Assembly (NCBI GenBank): GCA_023663725.1
Contig: JAMPGX010000014.1
Location: 1 to 64,000 of the forward strand
Direction: 5' to 3'
Length of the DNA: 64,000 nucleotides
From: a bacterium
GTDB lineage: Bacteria; Bacillota; Clostridia; Lachnospirales; Lachnospiraceae
Shown one piece after another: positions 1-8,980 of this stretch (its first letter is position 1; every line of letters begins with the position of its first letter). The position numbers and the translations under genes were made by a program. Under the pieces are notes generated by a model, which worked only from the letters and a program-made list of their open reading frames with translations, did no database searches and had not been told where the DNA came from.

Positions 1-178
1 TTATTCCTGAAAGTGTTCTTTTTTTGGTTGGGGACTTTTTTCACAGCCCCTTTTTGTCTCCTTTTCTGTATTTTGCTTTTCTCTGTCAGGATATCTATTA
101 TATTCATAGCATTTTCCCAGAAGTCGGCATGGCCGCCATGGAAGCATGCATAACACGTAAATACGAGGAGGAACAGCA

Positions 179-775
179 ATGATAAAATACGGTTACGTCA
201 GAGTCTCGACCAGAGATCAAAATCCGGAGCGCCAGATCTGCGCGATGCGAGAGCATGGAATCTCTCCTGAATACATCTACACGGACAAAATATCCGGCAA
301 AGACTTCCACAGAACAGAATATCAAAAATTGATGCAAAAGTTGGAAAGGGGAGATCTGCTGGTGATCAAAAGCATCGATCGCCTGGGGCGCAATTATCGC
401 GAGATTCTGGAACAATGGCAGAGAATCTCACGCGAGATCGGCGCAGATATCGAAGTGTTGGATATGCCCCTATTAAATACCAGTGTCAGGCAGGACGATC
501 TGACCGGAATATTTATCTCAGATCTGGTGCTCCAGATTCTGGCCTATGTCGCCGAGACAGAGCGCTCTTTTATCCGAAGCCGCCAGAGCGAAGGCATCGC
601 TGCCGCTCAAGCCAGAGGTGTGCGCTTTGGCCGTCCGAAGATGGAATCCTCCAAAGAGCTTCAGCGGTACTGCCAGCTGTGGGCGCAGGGAGAGATTACC
701 GTAAGGCAGGCCGCAGAAAAACTGGGTATGAGCAGTTCCACTTTCTACAGAAGATGCTTGGAATGGAAAAAGTAA
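179..775 (+). CDS. Serine site-specific recombinase (resolvase/invertase family)
   Basis: A 198-residue small serine recombinase that cuts and rejoins DNA at short dyad sites through a 5'-phosphoserine link. The N-terminal catalytic domain carries YVRVSTRDQN with the presumed nucleophile Ser10, and the SIDRLGRN motif with family arginines. A long helix around residues 120-145 leads into a C-terminal helix-turn-helix of Hin/TnpR type (residues about 160-195, with GRP before it). Length is normal for the Hin/Gin/TnpR group and too short for a large serine integrase. The start follows a good AGGAGGA site. No transposase or phage genes lie beside it. Two 29-bp inverted dyads lie just downstream and are the obvious candidate substrates. 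Family assignment is firm; whether it inverts or resolves is not known. Confidence 0.93.
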   Translation: MIKYGYVRVSTRDQNPERQICAMREHGISPEYIYTDKISGKDFHRTEYQKLMQKLERGDLLVIKSIDRLGRNYREILEQWQRISREIGADIEVLDMPLLNTSVRQDDLTGIFISDLVLQILAYVAETERSFIRSRQSEGIAAAQARGVRFGRPKMESSKELQRYCQLWAQGEITVRQAAEKLGMSSSTFYRRCLEWKK

Positions 776-780
776 AAAGC

Positions 781-904
781 CTGTCTCAAAAGGTAGACTT
801 TTTGAAACACTATCCAATCTAATATGTTTTCAAATTTTTCCTGTGTAATTTAAGCTTTTTACATTATACCGCATCTGCTTCAAAAAGTCTGCATTATGAA
901 ACAG
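781..904. repeat. Pair of 29-bp inverted dyads beside the recombinase gene
   Basis: Left copy 781-809 and right copy 876-904 are inverted repeats matching at 24 of 29 positions, including the 12-mer AGACTTTTTGAA. Each copy is itself an imperfect dyad (TCAAAA ... TTTTTGA), the form expected of serine-recombinase crossover sites. The 66-bp interior has a perfect TATAAT on the minus strand (863-868), pointing away from the membrane-protein gene at 930. Inversion would turn it toward that gene. Alternatives are two sub-sites of a res site, or simple transcript hairpins. Confidence 0.55.
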
Positions 905-929
905 TATCCTCAGATCTATTGGAGGAGCC

Positions 930-2657
930 ATGAAAAATAACTTTGCCAGAAAGCACAGCAATTCCGAAAAACTTTCACATATTAGGGCAAAATTTCAAAA
1001 ATTCCTAATTATCCTCCTCATTCTTGGCGTAATCATTCTAAATCTAAAAAGAATTTTTATGGATTTTGATATTGACGTGGAATATGCCATAACAATGTCC
1101 TACCGCCTAGTCAAAGGCGACCAAATGTTTTCCCAGATGCGGGAGCCTCATCAGACCTCCGCGTTTTTGCTGGCTTTTTTTATCAAAATATGGGTATTGA
1201 TCACCGGAACGACAACAGGACTTGTCCTATATCTAAATATGATAAGCCTGTTGATAAAATATCTGGTAGTACTGTTTTTTTATCATACTTTCAAAAAATA
1301 TTGCGACAGCAGAATTGTCCTGCTTATGTCTTTATTTCTGGCCGCTGTTCAGGTTAAATTCTATGTTCTTCTCGATTTTTCCAATATGCATATATACTCT
1401 TCCATCCTGTTGCTCTGCTGCCTAGCACGTTATCAAAATGCTTCTCGAAATAGATTGTGGCTGTTCCTGTCCGCATTATGTCTATGCCTAGAAATTCTCT
1501 CATATCCCTCCTGTCTTCTGGTATATGTCATTGTAATAGCGCTGATATGCAGTATGTCAAAACAACGTCTAAAGGACTGCTTACTGTTTTCCTCTGTTTG
1601 CGGCATTATGGGAATCTCCTATATAACTTATTTTGGCATCAGGCTTGGCTGGGGCAATTTCTTTCTTGATGTTTATGAGGTGGTAGTGGGCGACGGCTCT
1701 CACTCTGACGGCTTGCTGGTCAAATTCTCCCGTTACCTGTTTGAAGCAGGCCAACATCTGCTGCTATACGGCATACTGGCGGCTGTTTCCCTCATTGCCA
1801 CATTGCTGATATGGCGGCGGCTTCGTCGGGACAAAATGCTTTTGTTCTTTTTTGCCCTGCTTTGGTTGTTTGATCTATTGTGCATCGTAACATGGCAGTA
1901 TGACCGCGTATACTTGTCTACTTTCTGGTGGGCAGAATTCTATCCGCCAATCATAATACTGGGAATATCTCTACTCTCCTATTGCGATGAAACGGAGCGA
2001 AAGCTATTCTGGGCCGGAGTTTTCTTAAGCATGGGGAGTATGTTCTCTGTCCTGCTCCTGACTAATCTTACATTGGGTACAGCTATAGCCTATCAGGTTC
2101 TGGGTGTGGCAGTAGCATTCATTCCTATAGGACATTGGATTATGGCTTTATTAAAAAACTGGGTAATTCCTTTTGCCATGCTCTTGTTCCTAATCCTTTT
2201 CAGGGGATTTTTCCTTTTCCTGAGTATGAGTATGGGGCCACAGCACATTTTTGCCTTGGGCAATATTGTGAAAGCCGGACCTGCCATCGGAATCCTGTCG
2301 GATTATATGGGACCTTATACCATGAATTCCAGTCTGAGCGAATGGCCTTTATATATCCATGCGGGGGACCGCATTCTGGTAGTGTCAGAAGGAGTAGTGG
2401 GTTCACTGAAATATCTTTATGAGGATGTAGTAATATGTGTGGATTCCACAATTTCCACACCTACTTACAACGAAAAGTTATTGACATACTGGGAGCAAAA
2501 TCCAGACAAATTCCCCAATGTGGTGATCGTAGACTGCTGGTTTGGACATCTAAATGTGGATGAAGAATCCTGGATCATGCAGTGGATCTATGAGGAATTC
2601 GGAGCGGATTCTTATCAGGACGGCACTTACCTGCGATACTACCGCAGACAAGAATAA
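930..2657 (+). CDS. Polytopic membrane protein, probable GT-C-type glycosyltransferase
   Basis: A 575-residue integral membrane protein with roughly ten to twelve hydrophobic segments and a soluble C-terminal tail of about 130 residues. After the first membrane segment comes an acidic loop FDIDVEY followed by a KGDQMF stretch. That resembles the catalytic first external loop of GT-C enzymes such as family 39 mannosyltransferases, which use polyprenyl-phosphate sugars outside the membrane. The start has a GGAGGAG site 6 bp upstream. It is followed after 11 bp by a second protein of similar type, so the two are probably co-transcribed. I do not recognise the exact family. The role in surface glycan assembly is inferred from topology and loop composition only. 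Confidence 0.75.
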   Translation: MKNNFARKHSNSEKLSHIRAKFQKFLIILLILGVIILNLKRIFMDFDIDVEYAITMSYRLVKGDQMFSQMREPHQTSAFLLAFFIKIWVLITGTTTGLVLYLNMISLLIKYLVVLFFYHTFKKYCDSRIVLLMSLFLAAVQVKFYVLLDFSNMHIYSSILLLCCLARYQNASRNRLWLFLSALCLCLEILSYPSCLLVYVIVIALICSMSKQRLKDCLLFSSVCGIMGISYITYFGIRLGWGNFFLDVYEVVVGDGSHSDGLLVKFSRYLFEAGQHLLLYGILAAVSLIATLLIWRRLRRDKMLLFFFALLWLFDLLCIVTWQYDRVYLSTFWWAEFYPPIIILGISLLSYCDETERKLFWAGVFLSMGSMFSVLLLTNLTLGTAIAYQVLGVAVAFIPIGHWIMALLKNWVIPFAMLLFLILFRGFFLFLSMSMGPQHIFALGNIVKAGPAIGILSDYMGPYTMNSSLSEWPLYIHAGDRILVVSEGVVGSLKYLYEDVVICVDSTISTPTYNEKLLTYWEQNPDKFPNVVIVDCWFGHLNVDEESWIMQWIYEEFGADSYQDGTYLRYYRRQE

Positions 2658-2668
2658 GGGAGGGCAAA

Positions 2669-4219
2669 ATGTTCAAGATCACAGACTGGGCCTACGCAGC
2701 TACAAACAACGGCGGGCTGGAAACAAAATCAGCAAGTCGGTATGCGCTGATGCTTGCATATACGCTGTACATAATTCTGTTAGGGCTGATCATCACTCTG
2801 TCAATCCTGGAACCGCAGCACAATCTTTTCGCCTGGCAGATGGCCATCGGAACTGTTCTGGGAACCATCACCCTGCTGGCCGCCTTTTATCTCTGGGATA
2901 GGATACATCACAAGAGGACAAAGCAGAACACTTTCGTATATCTGGCGTTATTCTCACTCTACGGCATCTTGCTCTATGTGTTCAGCTGTATTGGCAGAAA
3001 TAGTGTGGATTCTCTCGTAGACTACGCCCATTTATGGAATGCGGCCCTCGAACTGTCTGAGGGAAGAGACCTGACTAACACATTCTACTTTATGACCTAC
3101 GCCAACAATATTAAGCCCATGCTCTACCTGAGCTCCCTCTTCCGCTTTGCAAAGCTTCTGCACCTCAGAGATCCCTTCTACCTGATCCTGTTTATCAGCG
3201 TGCTGGAGGTCCTGAGCGCAGTCTGGGGCGCCACAGTGCTGGCTGGAAATACACCTGCAGAACGCGCCGAATATCGCCTCCCCATTCTCCTTATGTTTGT
3301 GTTCACGCTACCCATATGGGCCAATGTTCAGGCGTTCTACACGGACAGCATGAGCTTTGCTACAAGCGTCGTTGCTCTAGCTCTCTTCAAGCTGTCCCTC
3401 GAAGCCACCTCCATACGCAAAGCCCTGCTGCTGTCAGCGCTGTCTGGCGTGCTGACAGGGCTGGGAATGACCGTAAAGATTACCGTCTTAATCCCCGTCA
3501 TTGGCGGCTTCATCCTTTTCTGCTTCTCCCGCCGCTCTATAAGGTATTGGAAATTGGCGGCGATATTTATCCTCTGTGTCATTGCCACATACGAGCTGAC
3601 ATCACTATATGCTGGAAACTATGCGATTTGGGGGACTGCCAAAGAGACCTCTGAACCAATCATAGACTGGATTGCCTTGGGAATGAAAGGCAATGGAAAC
3701 TACGAAAGCAATCTGGAATACTTCCAGTATGTCATAACATTGCCCTCCAAGCGGGAAAAGGCGCAGTATACTTTACAATACATTTGGAATAACCGCAGTG
3801 ATTTCTGGAATCTAACCCATCTGGCGCAAAAATTCAGATGTAATTTTGCCAGCGGTAACCTGGGAGCAAAGGATTACACTTTTAAATTCGTAAAAGCGCA
3901 CAATCCTCTATGGGAGCTCTTTTCTCCATGGGGAAAGTACTATTGGAGAACCTCGCAGCTGTGTTTTTGCTACATTTTCTCCATCTACACTGTCTATCTG
4001 CTGGGTGCGATAATATCCCTCTACAGGTTATATCAGAAAAAGAGGCTTTCCTCTATGAAAATCGTTGCCGACCTGTCCATGCTGGGCCTGATCATCTTCC
4101 TGATGATATGGGAGGCCAACAACAGACAGCTCTACAACCAGATTCCTATTATCCTCCTGGGGGCTGTTCTGAATATCCGGCTTATCCTCACGCATCCCTC
4201 ACGCCCTTTTTGCCGGTGA
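2669..4219 (+). CDS. Polytopic membrane protein, GT-C/GT39-like
   Basis: A 516-residue protein with about ten membrane segments, starting after a GGGAGGG site. An early loop (residues about 110-150) has VDSLVDYAHLWNAALEL, and a later stretch reads AFYTDSMSF. Both resemble motifs of dolichyl-phosphate-mannose-type and ArnT-like transferases, where acidic and aromatic loop residues hold the lipid-linked donor. It sits 11 bp behind the preceding membrane protein, so the pair may act on the same glycan or lipid. The 3' end overlaps the convergent small gene at 4199-4543 by 21 bp. Function is inferred. A polysaccharide export or polymerase role is possible but less likely, as no Wzy/Wzx hallmark was seen. 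Confidence 0.72.
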   Translation: MFKITDWAYAATNNGGLETKSASRYALMLAYTLYIILLGLIITLSILEPQHNLFAWQMAIGTVLGTITLLAAFYLWDRIHHKRTKQNTFVYLALFSLYGILLYVFSCIGRNSVDSLVDYAHLWNAALELSEGRDLTNTFYFMTYANNIKPMLYLSSLFRFAKLLHLRDPFYLILFISVLEVLSAVWGATVLAGNTPAERAEYRLPILLMFVFTLPIWANVQAFYTDSMSFATSVVALALFKLSLEATSIRKALLLSALSGVLTGLGMTVKITVLIPVIGGFILFCFSRRSIRYWKLAAIFILCVIATYELTSLYAGNYAIWGTAKETSEPIIDWIALGMKGNGNYESNLEYFQYVITLPSKREKAQYTLQYIWNNRSDFWNLTHLAQKFRCNFASGNLGAKDYTFKFVKAHNPLWELFSPWGKYYWRTSQLCFCYIFSIYTVYLLGAIISLYRLYQKKRLSSMKIVADLSMLGLIIFLMIWEANNRQLYNQIPIILLGAVLNIRLILTHPSRPFCR

Positions 4220-4543
4220 TTTTTTCGCATGGGAGACTTTCTGCCCTCTGACGACTATGGACACCGGGTGGCATTTCGCCAGGGGAAGTTTAGTAGCTGC
4301 GGCTTTCTCCTCCTGCATTTTGGCATGGTCGTATGCCCGCTTCGCCCAGGTTCTGTATGATGTGTGCGCTGCCATCTCAGCATTTCTATTAAAAGCATCT
4401 AATATTCCGCTGGCTCTAAGCATCTGATTGGCCTGCGCCTTTGAAACTGCATATTGCGTGACAAGTATCTGTCTGATTGCAGACAACGAATCTTTTTTCA
4501 GGGAAAAGCTTGTTTTCTTCATAACAGCCGCCTTTTCTACCAT
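4199..4543 (-). CDS. Small basic hypothetical protein
   Basis: A 114-residue basic protein of unknown family. It has no signal peptide or membrane segment. The middle part (residues 30-75) is probably helical, and the tail is rich in lysine and proline. An AAGGAG site lies 8 bp before the ATG, which supports real translation. It converges on and overlaps the end of the membrane-protein gene by 21 bp. About 310 bp without a gene follow on its upstream side. Nothing in the neighbourhood suggests a role. Confidence 0.5.
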   Translation of the reverse strand: MVEKAAVMKKTSFSLKKDSLSAIRQILVTQYAVSKAQANQMLRASGILDAFNRNAEMAAHTSYRTWAKRAYDHAKMQEEKAAATKLPLAKCHPVSIVVRGQKVSHAKKSPAKRA

Positions 4544-4857
4544 CTATCTTTTCTCCTTATTGTATGTATGACCTAGCTCTATTATCCGGGCATTACTCAG
4601 ATAGGCCAGAGATTTCTTTGTATGAAAAGAATACTGTTTGGCTTGGCTTCAAGGTATTTTCTGTATAGCATCTCCATATTCTTATTGTCAAATTGAATCT
4701 TCTCCTGACATTAACTACTGCGTGAACAGAATTAAGGACAAACCTTCAACTGGTTTTCGGAAATGCAAAGAATAATATATCCTTAACTGACTTACCTGTA
4801 TTTTACAATTATTTTCTATATATTGCAAGAATAAATCACAAATTAATCATAAATTCA
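4544..4857. other. 314-bp AT-rich gap without a recognised gene
   Basis: AT-rich DNA between the small hypothetical gene and the end of the histidine kinase gene. It should hold the promoter and RBS of the small gene. No convincing hairpin terminator, repeat or RNA gene was seen. Confidence 0.5.
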
Positions 4858-6315
4858 TCATAACCTCCTGTCCACAGGCAGCTCCACCTCAAATACATTC
4901 TCCCCGTCCCTGCGGCTATAGCGAATGCTTCCCCCGTGCTTTTCGACGATGATTCTGGAGATCGCAAGACCAAGGCCGGTGCCGCCGCTCGTCCGTCTCG
5001 ACGCATCCCCCCGAGAAAAGGCATGAAACATCTGCCCTGCCAAATCCGCGGCAATCTCCTCCCCATCATCGGAGACAACTAGCAATACCTTCTGCGCCCC
5101 GCCGAGGAGAGAAACGGATATTCTTTGACCCGTCCGATTGTATCTGCGCGCATTAGTGAGCAGATTCTCGATTGCTCTGGAAATGAGCCCCCGATCAACT
5201 GGTACAGAAATGGGGACCTCTGGAATATTGATGACAAAATCGAATCCCTCTCCTGTAATCTCCTCGTGATACTCGGCGCAGAGCTGACGCAGGAACTCAC
5301 ATATATCCGTATCTTCCCAATACGGCTCATATTCCGGGTTATCCATCTTCAACATCATGAACATATCATCGGACAACTTCTGTACCCTGCCCGCCTTGCC
5401 GTCAATGATCCGATAGACCTCCTCCTTTTTCTCCTCTGGAACCAGCCCCTCCTCCAGAGCGCTCACATAGCTCTTTATCGTGGCAACTGGCGTTCGAATA
5501 TCGTGCGACAGCTCCAGCAGCATCTGATTTTTCTTCTGCGTCATGAGTTCCCTTTCCGCTTTCTCCTCCTCGATCCGCTGGGCCATCAGATTAAAGGTTT
5601 CGACGATCTTCTCGAATTCCGCCTCAGTCTTGATACGGATTCTCACGCCGCTATCCGCTTTCACGCTTTCCTTACTCCCGCATATCGCTGGCCTGCCTGC
5701 GATATTGCCTTGATTCGTACCGGAAAACGAAGCTTTCAGATGTTCCATACCCTCCACTATCGCATCAAGTGGATTCTTGATCTTCTTTTTCAGATAGAGG
5801 CTGATTAGCACGATCTCAAGGATGGAGACAGGAAAAAACAGCGGGAAGATGCTCAATCCGCCGATGTCTCCTTCCCGGTTCAGGAGGAACGTGATGTTGA
5901 TCTCCATCATATCCCTGTCGTAGATACAGAGATACTTGCGGGACTTGTTTTCCGGCTTGATCAGAAAGCCCATATACCCCTGCTGCCCCAGGTGGGAGGT
6001 GATATCCAGCAGCTCCTCCACCGAATAGCGTTCCGTATCAGTCTTCTTTTCCCCGTATACGCTGATTACCCGGTAATCCTCATCCAGTTCCTCCACCCAT
6101 CCCCCCAGACTTTGTATCGCTTCCAGATTGGTCACATCACCATTTTCATCGAAAATACTGTTCGGGAAGACGCTCTCCGGATTGCCCTCTGTCATAACCA
6201 GTAGCTCCAGCAGCATGCAGACGCCGAAGGTAATCACCATGACGATGGCATACAGGATAAAGCTGCCGATCAGTTTTGTGAATATGCTTTTCTTCCATCT
6301 AAAAGTTTTACTCAA
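4858..6315 (-). CDS. Sensor histidine kinase
   Basis: A 485-residue membrane kinase. A first membrane segment lies near residues 14-40, an extracellular sensor loop about 41-150, and a second segment about 152-174. A HAMP-like linker, interrupted by a serine/glycine-rich insert (195-225), precedes the catalytic part. The phosphoacceptor is His271 in SHDIRTP. The ATP domain shows an N box around Asn387, a G1 DDG at about 416-418, and a G2 GGTGLGL at 444-450. The start overlaps the response-regulator stop by 8 bp, so translation is coupled. Its neighbours are an ABC exporter and a permease-peptidase, so it probably senses a peptide, antibiotic or envelope signal and controls that exporter. The ligand is unknown. 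Confidence 0.93.
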   Translation of the reverse strand: MSKTFRWKKSIFTKLIGSFILYAIVMVITFGVCMLLELLVMTEGNPESVFPNSIFDENGDVTNLEAIQSLGGWVEELDEDYRVISVYGEKKTDTERYSVEELLDITSHLGQQGYMGFLIKPENKSRKYLCIYDRDMMEINITFLLNREGDIGGLSIFPLFFPVSILEIVLISLYLKKKIKNPLDAIVEGMEHLKASFSGTNQGNIAGRPAICGSKESVKADSGVRIRIKTEAEFEKIVETFNLMAQRIEEEKAERELMTQKKNQMLLELSHDIRTPVATIKSYVSALEEGLVPEEKKEEVYRIIDGKAGRVQKLSDDMFMMLKMDNPEYEPYWEDTDICEFLRQLCAEYHEEITGEGFDFVINIPEVPISVPVDRGLISRAIENLLTNARRYNRTGQRISVSLLGGAQKVLLVVSDDGEEIAADLAGQMFHAFSRGDASRRTSGGTGLGLAISRIIVEKHGGSIRYSRRDGENVFEVELPVDRRL

Positions 6316-7015
6316 GGCTTTGCTCCCTCTCCAGCTTGTACCCCAGCCCCTTGACAGTTTTCAGCAGCCGAGGCTGTCTGGGATTGTCCTCTATCTTGGC
6401 GCGCAGATTGCTGATATGCACCATGACCGTATTGTCATCCGCCATATAACTGTCCTCCCAGGCGTAGTCAAAGATCTGCTGCCTGGTGAGAATCCTTCCC
6501 TTATTCTGCATAAGCAGTTCCAGAATCAGAAATTCTGTCTTGGTGAGTTCGACCGGTCTGCCGCCTTTCAGAACCACACCTTCCGTCCGGCGGAGAATGA
6601 GATCATGGCAGCTTAGCTCCTCCGCCCGGTCTGTGCCGACGTCTCTGTAGTCATAGCTTCTGCGCAGTTGTGCCTTGATTCTCGCCATCACCTCCATGGG
6701 ATTGTAGGGCTTGGTGATATAGTCGTCGGCCCCCAACTCCAGTCCCAGTATCTTATCATAGTCCTGTCCTCTCGCCGTGATCATAATGGCGGGAATCTTG
6801 CTCTCCGCCCGAATTCTTCTCAGCACGGCAAAGCCGTCCAGCCCCGGCATCATGATATCCAGCAGAACCAGATGCGGTTTTTCGCTTCGGAACAGCTCCA
6901 GCGCGGTCACGCCGTTGTCCGCCTTGATCATCTTGATCTTTTCTCTCTCGGCATAGAGCTCCAGAGCGTCGAGAAGCTCCGTCTCGTCATCAGCCGCCAA
7001 CACCTTGTATTCCAT
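6308..7015 (-). CDS. OmpR/PhoB-family response regulator
   Basis: A 235-residue two-domain regulator. The receiver domain has acidic pair Asp9/Asp10, phospho-acceptor Asp53 in LLDIMMPG, and the conserved Lys of TKPYNP. The C-terminal winged helix (about 130-230) ends in TVKGLGYK, typical of OmpR-type DNA binding. A longer frame reaches 7081, but the ATG at 7015 has a GGAGGAG site 6 bp upstream and begins directly with the receiver fold, so it is preferred. It is the partner of the overlapping kinase gene. A likely target is the direct-repeat site upstream of the ABC ATPase gene (9768-9796). Confidence 0.95.
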   Translation of the reverse strand: MEYKVLAADDETELLDALELYAEREKIKMIKADNGVTALELFRSEKPHLVLLDIMMPGLDGFAVLRRIRAESKIPAIMITARGQDYDKILGLELGADDYITKPYNPMEVMARIKAQLRRSYDYRDVGTDRAEELSCHDLILRRTEGVVLKGGRPVELTKTEFLILELLMQNKGRILTRQQIFDYAWEDSYMADDNTVMVHISNLRAKIEDNPRQPRLLKTVKGLGYKLEREQSLE

Positions 7016-7030
7016 GAGCACTCCTCCAAA

Positions 7031-7191
7031 TTTAAGTCGCTGCGCGACGGCTCTTAAGAGCGAAGTCACTTCGGCACACACATGGGAGAGAAACTTTCAT
7101 GAGGAAATACACTCATGAAAATTTCTCTCGTGCGCTTTCGCAACTTCACCTATAAATCGCTGCGCGATGGCTCTAAAGGGTAAAGTCCCTT
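7031..7191. repeat. Intercistronic repeat: 41-bp direct repeats around a hairpin
   Basis: Copies at 7031-7071 and 7151-7191 match at about 33 of 41 positions, exactly 120 bp apart. Each begins with a TCGCTGCGCGA hairpin-prone core. Between them, 7084-7100 and 7111-7127 form an inverted repeat of about 17 bp (GAGAGAAA and TTTCTCTC arms). The second copy overlaps the last codons of the permease-peptidase gene. It may be a REP-like element that sets relative expression of the exporter and the two-component genes. Confidence 0.6.
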
Positions 7192-8980
7192 ATATCCCCA
7201 ACTCCTCATAGATCAACTGCATGACCGACTGCGAAAAGTCAAAGCCGTCCTTCCAATCGGAATCCAACTGATCCAGGATCATGCACTGCGCCATACCTAT
7301 GTGGTAATACTTGGCGGAACCGTCCACATATCCACTGATGGGATTCATATAATTCTCCGCAAAGCGCTCCGGCGCCAACATCCGATAGATACAGGCCTCC
7401 ATATAGCAGGCGGTTCCCTCCACTCTGATATAGTAGTCCTCCAGAGCCACCACTTCCTCTGGGAGCAGCTCTTTTCTCTCCTCGTCAAGCTCCTTGTATT
7501 GTACGATACACTCCCGTATCCTGTCAATATCGCCCGTCTTTGCCGCCTCCTCGAGAAGCTGCGCCTGCTGCCGGAACAGAGATACCGCTGCCGGTCGGGA
7601 ATCCGCCTCCGTCACAATGATGCTCTCATCAATCTGCGGAGGATACAGAGCTTCCACATGATCGGCAAAATGAGTCAGCTGATAGCAGTGAAACGCCTCA
7701 TGCCAGAGAGTGGCAATATGCTCCTCTCTGCCGTACCCGCTACTTCCCATGCTGATCAGCCCCAGGACAGAAGACATCTTATCCACAGTGGAGGCCAACA
7801 CCTCATAGTGATCGTCCACCGGATAGGCGGTGGCCACAATCGCATGAAACAGAGGTCTGCGCTTTCTCACCTGGTATCCGTCTGTCTCCCAGGTCAGCAC
7901 ATAGTCTCTGTCGCCGTCGTAGATCGCCACAGGATAATCCGTGAGGGCAAAATCTTCAAAGCCTATGCTCCGAACACTCTCCTGCAGGGCCACCGCTCCC
8001 TCATATATGGCAAGGTCCTCCTCAGAGAGCCCATATCTTGCTGTGACGGCGGTTCCCGTGACTAAAACTGCGCCAGCCAAAAAGATTGCCAGCTTTTTTC
8101 CAGTCACACTGATCCTGCCATGTGCCGCCGTCCTGCCGGCGGAGTTCCTCCGGTCAGAGCGCCCCCTGTCCTTGCGTCTCGCCAAAATCCACATGAAAGC
8201 CTTGCGTATGCATACACCCTCCGTGGGATCGCTGCCCCTTCGGAGCAGGAACAGCAGTACCGTGTACCCATAGACTGCCAGCAGTCCCGCCCAAATCGCA
8301 TGGGAGCTAAGCTTCCCGCCAGAGAGGATGTTGCCCGCCTGCGCCTGTATGTCGTGGAGACTGGGAATCAGCTTCAGCAGATATCGGATCAGTTCGCCGC
8401 CAAAGCCGCCCACCATATCCTTGAGCGTCCCCAGAAGGCTGTGGAAAATCCCCGCCAGAGCCACCGCGCTGGCAACTGCGCCCGCCGCAAATCTCGGAAA
8501 CAGGACGCTGAGCATACTGGTCAACATGCTCGCAGCGGCAATATTGATTCCCAGGATCAGATAGGTGGGAAACAGCTTCCACAACTGATCCGCCCTCTGG
8601 CTGGTCAGCATGAGGACCGCCAGCGGCACGAGAAGAATAGCCTCCGAAACCAGTCCGGCCGCCACATTAGCCAGGGCGAGCTCCCCATGGTAGCGCCACT
8701 GGGGAACCTTTCTGATCCATACCAGATGGCTTGTGCCCCGCTCGTACTCATTGGGGATCGTGCCCAGGCTCATGACGACTGCCAGCATACAGGCTATGGC
8801 GTTGATCACCGTCAGCAGGATCGGGGCAAGTATCCGGTAATCGGTAATCTCTATGCCATTGATCGACAACGCCCCCTTGCCTGTGCCAAAGAGAAGCAAT
8901 ATGAGGACTCCGATTGCGGAGACGATATATAGCTCCCTGCGGCGTATTTTTTCCAGAAATGCTGTCCTTGCGATGATCAT
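7190..8980 (-). CDS. ABC-2-type permease fused to an HEXXH metallopeptidase-like domain
   Basis: A 596-residue two-part protein. Residues 1-250 are a six-segment ABC-2 permease of the exporter type, and the neighbouring ATPase gene overlaps it by 4 bp. A basic linker (about 255-295) and one further membrane segment (296-313) lead to a soluble domain of about 280 residues. That domain contains LWHEAFHCYQL, an HEXXH zinc motif with His427, Glu428 and His431. A candidate third ligand is a glutamate downstream, in VTEAD or VEGTACYMEA. Topology suggests the peptidase domain faces outside. I infer export coupled to processing or degradation of a peptide at the surface. Standard exporters of this class end after the permease, so the fusion is unusual. 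The frame is open throughout, so it is not a sequencing join. Confidence 0.85.
   Translation of the reverse strand: MIIARTAFLEKIRRRELYIVSAIGVLILLLFGTGKGALSINGIEITDYRILAPILLTVINAIACMLAVVMSLGTIPNEYERGTSHLVWIRKVPQWRYHGELALANVAAGLVSEAILLVPLAVLMLTSQRADQLWKLFPTYLILGINIAAASMLTSMLSVLFPRFAAGAVASAVALAGIFHSLLGTLKDMVGGFGGELIRYLLKLIPSLHDIQAQAGNILSGGKLSSHAIWAGLLAVYGYTVLLFLLRRGSDPTEGVCIRKAFMWILARRKDRGRSDRRNSAGRTAAHGRISVTGKKLAIFLAGAVLVTGTAVTARYGLSEEDLAIYEGAVALQESVRSIGFEDFALTDYPVAIYDGDRDYVLTWETDGYQVRKRRPLFHAIVATAYPVDDHYEVLASTVDKMSSVLGLISMGSSGYGREEHIATLWHEAFHCYQLTHFADHVEALYPPQIDESIIVTEADSRPAAVSLFRQQAQLLEEAAKTGDIDRIRECIVQYKELDEERKELLPEEVVALEDYYIRVEGTACYMEACIYRMLAPERFAENYMNPISGYVDGSAKYYHIGMAQCMILDQLDSDWKDGFDFSQSVMQLIYEELGI

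Noticed and set aside
24-55. Possible terminator (GGGG ... CCCC followed by T) at the window start
   Set aside because: Only four to five pairs with a loop that is itself a T run; too weak to call.
1-4219. Recombinase region as a transposon or prophage
   Set aside because: No transposase, terminal repeats or phage genes were found; the recombinase looks solitary.
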